Shown here: piece after piece, positions 51,880-57,035 of the stretch | How the letters are laid out: each line of letters begins with the position of its first letter | How positions within the stretch are numbered: the first letter of the stretch is position 1 | Assembly (NCBI GenBank): GCA_025464445.1 | Contig: JAODLY010000011.1 | Coordinates: 1 to 57,035 of the forward strand | Direction of reading: 5' to 3' | Origin: Rhodoglobus sp. | GTDB taxonomy: Bacteria > Actinomycetota > Actinomycetes > Actinomycetales > Microbacteriaceae | Length of the DNA: 57,035 nucleotides | Notes under the pieces: generated by a model | What the model saw: the letters and a program-made list of their open reading frames with translations, nothing else | Database searches by the model: none | What the model was told of the DNA's origin: nothing | Position numbers and translations under genes: made by a program

Positions 51880-53616
51880 TCACCACCTCAGCGGGATGCT
51901 CACGGCCGGCTCGGTGGACGGTGTGACCCGGAACGTCGTGAGCACCTGGGCCATGATGTCACGGAACGTCGTCGCAATCGCGCCTGAGGAATACATGCTA
52001 GTCGGGATGCCAGCGGTCACGACAACCGCATACTCGGGGTTCTCAGCCGGTGCGAGGCCCGCGAACGAGATGACAGTCGCGTCACCGTAGCCGCCCTGGC
52101 CATCGGCCACCTGGGCCGTGCCGCTCTTCGCAGCCACCCGATAGCCGGGGATCTGCAGGCTGCCTGCGGCAAAGCCTTCTGTGACCACCTGTTCGAGCAT
52201 CTGGATGGTCTGCTTGGCCGCTGATTCCGAGACGACGCGGTTGCCCGTCGTCGACGGCACGTCGGTCACCGTGCCGTCGGGCTGCTGGCAACCCTCGACA
52301 AGGGTGACGGGCATGCGCACTCCCCCGTTGCCGAGCGCCTGGTAGATGCTCGCCATCTGAACCGACGTCGCGGTCATACCCTGTCCGAACTGCACCGCGA
52401 GGTTTGTGCGCTCGTCCCACTGGTCCGCGGGATGCACATTGCCCTCCGACTCCCCGTTGAAGCCGACCTCGGTTTGCGAGTTGAGCCCGAACGCGAGCAT
52501 GTAGTCGTGCCGTTTCTGTGCGCTCAGTGCCTGTGAGAACAGGGAGACCGCGATATTCGATGAGTCGACGAGCGCCCCGGCGAGCGTGTAGTTGATGTCA
52601 TCGTGGGAGAAGGAGTCTTTGATGAAGCTGCCATCGGAGAGATACAGCTGGCCGGGAGTTGTCATCTGCGAGAGCGGGGTAACGACTCCGGCATCGATAA
52701 GGGATGCCGCCGTCAGCGCCTTCATCGTCGACCCTGGCTCATAGGGCGTCGAGAACGCCAGCGATCCCAACGCCGTGACGGGCACCCCCTCGACATTGTT
52801 GGGGTCGACGGAGGGGTAATCCGCCACGGCCATGAGATGGCCGTCTTTGACCCGGATGACCACGGCCGTCGCCCAGGTCGCCCCGAGCGCCTGGTAGGTC
52901 TGCGCTATGCGCTGCTGCACGTACCATTGCAGGTCGCGGTCGATGGTGAGCTTGAGCGTGCCGCCGTCCTTCGGCTGCTTTGTGGTCACGAGGCTGCCCG
53001 GCAGCCTCGTGCCGTCCTCGGCCTTCTCGTAGGTGGCTGAGCCGTTCTTCGACGCCAGGCACGTGTTCTCGGTGAGCTCGAGACCCGCTTGCGGGCCGTC
53101 GGTGCCGATGAACCCCACGAGGTTGCCGGCGATAGCGCCATTCGGGTAGGTGCGGCTCGGGCGCTGCTCGAAGTACACCCAGGGGATGTTGAGTTTATCG
53201 ACGGCCGTGAACACGTCGAGGGTCACGCCCTTGTCGAGGTAGGCGAAATCGGATTGGGGGTCGGCAGTGAGGGCGGCCATCAGCGCAACGGGATCCTGCT
53301 TGGTGACCTTCGCGATCTTCGCGAGCGCATCGGCGACAGACCCGTTCGCGTCGGAGCCGGCGAGTGCGCTGCGTGGCGACGCCGTGATGTCGTACCGTTC
53401 GACGCTGTCGGCAAGCACCGCGCCGTTGGTGTCGACTATGGCCCCGCGCGTGCCGTATGTCGTGAGGGACTGGGCCCGCTTGTCGTACGACTGCGCATTC
53501 AGCTCAGCCGCGTTCACGAGCTGGATGTTCACGAGGCGCACGACGAAGACAGCGACGACCGCGAGGATCGCGATGACGGCAAGCGAGATTCTCAGCCTGC
53601 TGCGCCTCGTTTTCAC
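51880..53616 (-). CDS. ftsI: Septal peptidoglycan transpeptidase FtsI/PBP3-type
   Basis: 578 residues. One N-terminal membrane anchor (about 8-30), a dimerisation/pedestal domain, then the transpeptidase domain with S296-T-M-K299 in EPGSTMK, S352-S-N354, and K497-S-G in AAKSGTAQV. It cross-links septal peptidoglycan with FtsW. No PASTA domain is present, as expected for this class. The GTG start follows the ftsL-like gene after 19 nt; the stop is 21 nt before murE. Cysteines at C186 and C443 lie outside the active site. Confidence 0.96.
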   Translation of the reverse strand: MKTRRSRLRISLAVIAILAVVAVFVVRLVNIQLVNAAELNAQSYDKRAQSLTTYGTRGAIVDTNGAVLADSVERYDITASPRSALAGSDANGSVADALAKIAKVTKQDPVALMAALTADPQSDFAYLDKGVTLDVFTAVDKLNIPWVYFEQRPSRTYPNGAIAGNLVGFIGTDGPQAGLELTENTCLASKNGSATYEKAEDGTRLPGSLVTTKQPKDGGTLKLTIDRDLQWYVQQRIAQTYQALGATWATAVVIRVKDGHLMAVADYPSVDPNNVEGVPVTALGSLAFSTPYEPGSTMKALTAASLIDAGVVTPLSQMTTPGQLYLSDGSFIKDSFSHDDINYTLAGALVDSSNIAVSLFSQALSAQKRHDYMLAFGLNSQTEVGFNGESEGNVHPADQWDERTNLAVQFGQGMTATSVQMASIYQALGNGGVRMPVTLVEGCQQPDGTVTDVPSTTGNRVVSESAAKQTIQMLEQVVTEGFAAGSLQIPGYRVAAKSGTAQVADGQGGYGDATVISFAGLAPAENPEYAVVVTAGIPTSMYSSGAIATTFRDIMAQVLTTFRVTPSTEPAVSIPLRW

Positions 53617-53635
53617 CGCCGACCGCTTTCTCTTG

Positions 53636-54232
53636 CTAGTGGGTTACCGGCGCCGGAAGCGCGTCGACTGTCCCCGGGTTGGAGCTTGTGCCGCCCCCGG
53701 CCGTCTTGGTCGTTGGGGAAGTCTGTGCCTGCGGAGAGGCCTTCGGGGTGAGCGGCACGCCGGTGAGCAGCGAGTTGGCAACCAGCTTGCAGGCGCCGCC
53801 GCATCCCGTCGGGTCGATTGTGCCTGGCGCGCCCGCGACCCCGCCGGTGCTGAGGTCGAGGAACAGGGGCGCGGGGTTGGGGACCATTCCGAGTTGCGCG
53901 GCGTTCTCGGCGAGGTGCTGGGTCGAACTGAGCAGGTCGAACTTCTCGCCGAGCGCCTCCTGCGTGCGCAACAGGTCTTTCTGTTGCGATTGCAGGCTCG
54001 CGATCTGGTACGCGCCGTCTGAGACGACGATGCTCAGCAGCAGTTGGGCCGCGAAGATCACGAAGAGGCTTGCCACCGTGACAACGGCGTATGCGACCTT
54101 TGGCCGTGCCCGGCGCTGGGCGCGGGTAGTGACGATCTCGATGTGCCGCGGCACAGGACGCACCGACGGCGCCACCGCCGGTCGCAAGGCCGGGCGGCCC
54201 GTGTGAAGAGGCGCAGTTGCGAGGTTGCTCAT
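53636..54232 (-). CDS. ftsL: FtsL-like septum protein
   Basis: 198 residues. A basic N-terminus (about 1-45), one membrane helix ([25 protein letters not shown]), then a leucine-zipper-like coiled coil ([42 protein letters not shown]), followed by a long Pro/Thr/Ser-rich extracytoplasmic tail with two cysteines (GCGGACK). Position between rsmH and ftsI and topology identify it as FtsL; the tail is longer than in model species. The ATG overlaps the rsmH stop (ATGA). Confidence 0.85.
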   Translation of the reverse strand: MSNLATAPLHTGRPALRPAVAPSVRPVPRHIEIVTTRAQRRARPKVAYAVVTVASLFVIFAAQLLLSIVVSDGAYQIASLQSQQKDLLRTQEALGEKFDLLSSTQHLAENAAQLGMVPNPAPLFLDLSTGGVAGAPGTIDPTGCGGACKLVANSLLTGVPLTPKASPQAQTSPTTKTAGGGTSSNPGTVDALPAPVTH

Positions 54233-55182
54233 GCGACGTCTCGCAGCCGCTCGACGGCCCGTAGCCGCACCGGGGCGGAGCGTGGATTGCGCGCCTTCTC
54301 TTCGTCGCTTGCCAGTTCCGCGCCGCGCACGAGCAGCTTCAGTTCGGGGCGGTGCTGCGGCAGTTCGACGGGGAGCCCGCGGGGAGCCGTCGATGCCGCG
54401 CGCGCCTGCAGCGCACGCTTGACTATCCGGTCTTCGAGCGACTGGTAGGCGAGCACGACCATGCGCCCGCCCACCTCGAGCGCGTCGACAGCGGCGGGTA
54501 TCGCCCGCTCGAGCACCGCCAGCTCCTGGTTGACCTCGATGCGCAGGGCCTGGAATACGCGCTTAGCGGGGTGGCCTGCGCGCTGCGCGGCAGCAGGGGT
54601 CGCCGCGATGATGAGCTCGACGAGCTCGGCTGAGGTCTCCAGCGGGCGGGCGTCCCGACGCTGCACGATGCGGCTCGCGTAGCGCGGGGCGAGCTTCTCG
54701 TCCCCGTATTCGTAGAAGATCCTGCGCAGCTCAGACTCGCTGTAGGTCGCAAGGATCACGGCGGCCGTGCGCTCTGCGCCCGCATCCATGCGCATGTCGA
54801 GCGGGGCATCCTTCGAGTACGAGAAGCCGCGCTCGACACGGTCCAGCTGCAGCGACGAGACGCCGAGGTCGAAGAGGATGCCGGCGACCCTGGGAATGCC
54901 GAGGTCCGACAGCACGCGGGCGAACTCGTCGTAAACGGCGTGCACGAGGTGCACCCGGCTTGCAAACCGTGCAAGTCGCGCAGTGGCGATGGCGAGGGCA
55001 TCCCTGTCCCTGTCGATGCCGACGAGCACGAGACCCGGGAATCGCTCCAGGAACGCCTCGGCATGGCCGGCCATGCCGAGTGTCGCATCGACGAGCACGG
55101 CCCCGTCGCGCTGTAGCGCCGGCGCGAGCAGCTCGACTGTGCGCTCAAGCAGCACGGGAGTATGGATGTCGTTTTCGGCCAT
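54229..55182 (-). CDS. rsmH: 16S rRNA (cytosine-N4) methyltransferase
   Basis: 317 residues. [13 protein letters not shown] at the start, the SAM-binding [53 protein letters not shown] (catalytic region), [67 protein letters not shown]. It methylates C1402 of 16S rRNA. ATG 55182 matches the family start, but the ribosome-site position is occupied by a hairpin; an in-frame ATG 12 codons earlier (55218) with AGGTCA upstream is the alternative. Confidence 0.96.
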   Translation of the reverse strand: MAENDIHTPVLLERTVELLAPALQRDGAVLVDATLGMAGHAEAFLERFPGLVLVGIDRDRDALAIATARLARFASRVHLVHAVYDEFARVLSDLGIPRVAGILFDLGVSSLQLDRVERGFSYSKDAPLDMRMDAGAERTAAVILATYSESELRRIFYEYGDEKLAPRYASRIVQRRDARPLETSAELVELIIAATPAAAQRAGHPAKRVFQALRIEVNQELAVLERAIPAAVDALEVGGRMVVLAYQSLEDRIVKRALQARAASTAPRGLPVELPQHRPELKLLVRGAELASDEEKARNPRSAPVRLRAVERLRDVA

Positions 55183-55187
55183 GGTGT

Positions 55188-55204
55188 CAGGGGTCGAACC
55201 CCTG
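55188..55204. promoter_or_regulatory. Hairpin directly before the rsmH start
   Basis: CAGGGGT-CGA-ACCCCTG, perfect 7-bp arms, whose end is 5 nt from ATG 55182. It would hide the only G-rich stretch that could serve as a ribosome site for that ATG. If the start is 55218 the hairpin lies within the coding sequence. Confidence 0.4.
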
Positions 55205-55282
55205 GTGCTGATCCCCATCCGGTGTGACCTGGCATCGGGGAAGAGTGTCAGGGCATGCCGGCTGGGAGTCAGCGCCAGTGGA

Positions 55283-55714
55283 TCAGAAGAGCCCGGGGAT
55301 CACCTCCTCCGTCGTGTTGGCGAAATCGGACTCGGCGTTCTCGTAGTAGGTGTTCCAGGCCGCGGTATCCCAGATCTCGGCACGGTTGCCCGCGCCGATC
55401 ACTGTCAGGTCGCGATCGAGGCTCGCGTATTCGCGAAGGTTTGCGGGAATGGTCACGCGGTTCTGCCCATCCGGCACTTCCTGGTTCGCGCCGGAGAGAA
55501 AGAGACGCAGGAAGTCGCGGTTCTGCTTGCTCGTGATCGAGGCTTGGCGGATCTTGCCGTGGATCTCCTCGAACTCGCGCTGGCTGAACACGTAGAGGCA
55601 GCGCTCCTGGCCACGCGTGACCACGAGGCCGCCGGAGAGTTCGTCGCGGAACTTCGCCGGGAGGATCACCCTGCCCTTGTCGTCGAGCTTGGGGGCATAC
55701 GTACCAAGGAACAC
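55283..55714 (-). CDS. mraZ: Transcriptional regulator MraZ
   Basis: 143 residues, two AbrB-like domains: [25 protein letters not shown] and [44 protein letters not shown], each with the DxxxR dimer-forming motif. It represses the division cluster by binding repeats upstream of itself. GTG 55714 has GGGGAGG five nucleotides upstream. It is the first gene of the cluster; 100 nt separate it from rsmH. Confidence 0.97.
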   Translation of the reverse strand: MFLGTYAPKLDDKGRVILPAKFRDELSGGLVVTRGQERCLYVFSQREFEEIHGKIRQASITSKQNRDFLRLFLSGANQEVPDGQNRVTIPANLREYASLDRDLTVIGAGNRAEIWDTAAWNTYYENAESDFANTTEEVIPGLF

Positions 55715-55752
55715 GGCAGCCTCCCCTCAAACTCCGGCCCGGATTCAGGTAT

Positions 55753-55785
55753 CCCCCACTTTACTCCACTTTGCACCACTCACAA
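55753..55785 (-). promoter_or_regulatory. mraZ promoter with three MraZ boxes
   Basis: On the minus strand AGTGG occurs three times at exact 10-bp intervals, in the contexts GTGGTGCAAA, GTGGAGTAAA and GTGGGGGATA (plus-strand CCAC at 55756, 55766 and 55776). TTGTGA (55780-55785) and TAAAGT (55758-55763), 16 nt apart, can serve as -35 and -10. The boxes therefore lie inside the promoter, matching known MraZ autorepression of the cluster. Confidence 0.75.
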
Positions 55786-55889
55786 GCACAATTTGACCCC
55801 AATTGAGGGCGCGGGGTACAAACTGCCCAATGATCACAAGGGAGTCCGGGGTGGAGGGAAATGGAGTGGGTATCCCGCAAAACGGGCAC

Positions 55890-55917
55890 GAAAAAGGGCC
55901 AGCCTCAGGCTGGCCCC
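55890..55917 (-). terminator. Rho-independent terminator of the DUF3040 gene
   Basis: On the minus strand GGGCCAGCC-TGA-GGCTGGCCC is followed by TTTTT: perfect 9-bp stem, 3-nt loop and T-run, 22 nt after the DUF3040 stop. It isolates that gene from the mraZ promoter. Confidence 0.88.
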
Positions 55918-55938
55918 TCACGACGACGAATCAGTGGG

Positions 55939-56316
55939 CTATCCGTGCCCATCCTGGCGCTTGTCCCAACGCTCGTTGAGGTTGTCCATGAAGCCGCCGC
56001 CCGAAGTGCTCTTGCGTTTGGGCGTCGACGCCGCGGGCCTGGCCGCGTGGTCGGCCCTGCGGGGCGGCGCAACGGCAAGCAACACGCCTACGAACATGAT
56101 CGCGAACCCGAGGACGCCCACGAGCGGCTGGCGCACGACAACGCCCGTTACGAGGGTCGCGACGCCGACGACTGCGACGAGGATGCCGAGCACGAGCACG
56201 GTGTAGTTGGTCTTGCCTCTGCGGGCGCTGACTGTCGCGACGAAGTCGGCGTCGTTCTGATAGAGGCTGCGCTCCATCTCTTCCAGGAGGCGCTGCTCTT
56301 GCTCGGAAAGTGGCAT
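55939..56316 (-). CDS. DUF3040-family membrane protein
   Basis: 125 residues. The N-terminal motif PLSEQEQRLLEEMERSLYQNDADF is the signature of DUF3040, followed by two helices (about 38-58 and 62-85) and a basic Ser/Gly tail ending in FMDNLNERWDKRQDGHG. The family is restricted to actinobacteria and often sits next to mraZ; function unknown. It ends in a clear terminator and is divergent from the polyprenyl synthase gene. Confidence 0.93.
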   Translation of the reverse strand: MPLSEQEQRLLEEMERSLYQNDADFVATVSARRGKTNYTVLVLGILVAVVGVATLVTGVVVRQPLVGVLGFAIMFVGVLLAVAPPRRADHAARPAASTPKRKSTSGGGFMDNLNERWDKRQDGHG

Positions 56317-56378
56317 CCTGTTCCCTTCAGGCTTGGGATTGACGCGTGAACCTTCATAGTACGCCTCGCTGCCATAGC

Positions 56379-56384
56379 TAGGCT
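56379..56384 (+). promoter_or_regulatory. -10 box of the polyprenyl synthase gene (leaderless)
   Basis: TAGGCT ends six nucleotides before GTG 56391; AGACAG between them is not a convincing ribosome site. Confidence 0.45.
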
Positions 56385-56390
56385 AGACAG

Positions 56391-57035
56391 GTGGCTGAGA
56401 GTACCCGGTTAGTTGACTTGATTCAACTGCGAATCGACGAGTTCCTCTCAGAGCGCAACAGCGAGCTCTCCGCCATTACTCCCGAGCTCGCCCAACTCAC
56501 GAATATCGCCCACGACTTCCTTTCCGGGGGCAAGCGATTCCGCGCCCTGTTCTGTTACTGGGGCTGGCAGGCCGCCAGCGGCCTGCCAGACGATTTCGAC
56601 CCGCTCGCAGACGAGGATGCCTCGGCGGACCTCCCCGGCATCGTCCTCGCAGCATCGGCCCTCGAGATGTTCCATGCGGCAGCCCTCGTGCACGACGACA
56701 TCATGGACAACTCGGATACGCGGCGGGGACTGCCCGCCGCCCACCGCCTCTTCGAAGAGCTGCATGCCGAGGGGCGCTGGACCGGCAGCGCGAACGACTT
56801 CGGCCAGTCGGGCGCCCTGCTGCTCGGCGACCTGCTGCTCGGCTGGAGCGACGAGCTGTTCGACACCGGCATCCGGCTCATACCGTCACTGTCGATTCGG
56901 GAGTCGGCACGCGAAGTCTTCAACGAGATGCGGACGGAGGTGACCGTCGGGCAGTACCTCGACATCCTCGAGGAACGAGCGTGGCGAAGCTTCGCCGATG
57001 CGGACCAGCTGAGCCGCGCCCACCGGGTGATCGTC
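56391..57035 (+). CDS. Polyprenyl diphosphate synthase, 5' part only
   Basis: GTG 56391 opens a frame of 215 codons that runs off the right edge. GGKRFRAL (about 46-53) is the first family motif, and D102-D-I-M-D106, followed by RRG, is the first aspartate-rich motif that binds the diphosphate via magnesium. The second aspartate-rich motif would lie beyond the window. It makes a long-chain prenyl diphosphate (for example for menaquinone or carotenoids) from IPP; chain length cannot be told. The position next to the DUF3040/mraZ region is common in actinobacteria. Confidence 0.92.
   Translation, partial: MAESTRLVDLIQLRIDEFLSERNSELSAITPELAQLTNIAHDFLSGGKRFRALFCYWGWQAASGLPDDFDPLADEDASADLPGIVLAASALEMFHAAALVHDDIMDNSDTRRGLPAAHRLFEELHAEGRWTGSANDFGQSGALLLGDLLLGWSDELFDTGIRLIPSLSIRESAREVFNEMRTEVTVGQYLDILEERAWRSFADADQLSRAHRVIV

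Noticed and set aside
55188-55204. tRNA T-arm, because of the GGGGTCGAACCCC sequence
   Set aside because: The loop lacks TTCGAAN at the right position and no acceptor, D or anticodon arm surrounds it.
1-57035. CRISPR array, prophage, insertion sequence or toxin-antitoxin locus
   Set aside because: No regularly spaced repeats, transposase or integrase motifs, or small paired toxin-type ORFs with ribosome sites were seen.

Overview
The window is high-GC DNA from an actinobacterium, most likely a member of the Microbacteriaceae. The evidence is a supercomplex-type respiratory chain (di-haem QcrC, three-helix Rieske QcrA, long QcrB, small CtaF), a division cluster without ftsA, DivIVA/Wag31 and SepF beside FtsZ, and many genes whose start codon lies 5-8 nt after a TANNNT -10 box (leaderless pattern). 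The family-level placement is inference. No rRNA, tRNA, CRISPR array, insertion sequence or phage gene was seen.

Layout. 1-4525: the 5' end of an NfeD-like membrane protein, then a plus-strand run of an SDR protein, an S9 peptidase, a NUDIX hydrolase, an RDD membrane protein and a UPF0303/HbpS-like protein. 4526-12576 is the accessory part: a 410-bp gap, two lipoproteins of unknown function (the first with two tandem cysteine modules), an unknown possibly PH-like protein, a patatin preceded by a 17-codon upstream ORF, an ECF sigma factor with a SnoaL tail followed by an NTF2-like protein, and HxlR and ArsR/SRPBCC regulator units with clear inverted-repeat operators, then an alpha/beta hydrolase. 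12695-15478: an FMN lactate-oxidase-type enzyme and glycerol kinase.

15475-24381 is the aerobic respiratory block. trpD is divergent from ctaE-qcrC-qcrA-qcrB, which converges on ctaC-ctaD-ctaF-GNAT. Together these encode the bc1-aa3 route from menaquinol to oxygen. 24539-29017: erpA, an M20 dipeptidase, a DUF3043 protein and a MacB-like ABC pair. 29258-32127: pyrD, nrdR, hisD; then a flavin reductase gene.

32741-55714 is one long minus-strand block. Read in transcription order it is mraZ, rsmH, ftsL, ftsI, murE, murF, mraY, murD, ftsW, murG, murC, ftsQ, ftsZ, yggS, sepF, yggT, wag31, lspA, rluD, dnaE. It couples peptidoglycan precursor synthesis, septum formation and polar growth, with a textbook MraZ operator at its head. 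The window ends with a DUF3040 gene, its terminator, and the 5' part of a polyprenyl diphosphate synthase gene.

Most interesting leads: the two-module lipoprotein; the upstream ORF of the patatin gene; well-formed operators for HxlR, ArsR and an ABC operon; a 15-bp-arm intergenic inverted repeat; an SDR without the catalytic tyrosine at its normal place; a MurE specificity motif reading YNPR instead of DNPR; and strand-symmetric over-use of GGATGC/GCATCC. I found no system that I can call new with confidence.
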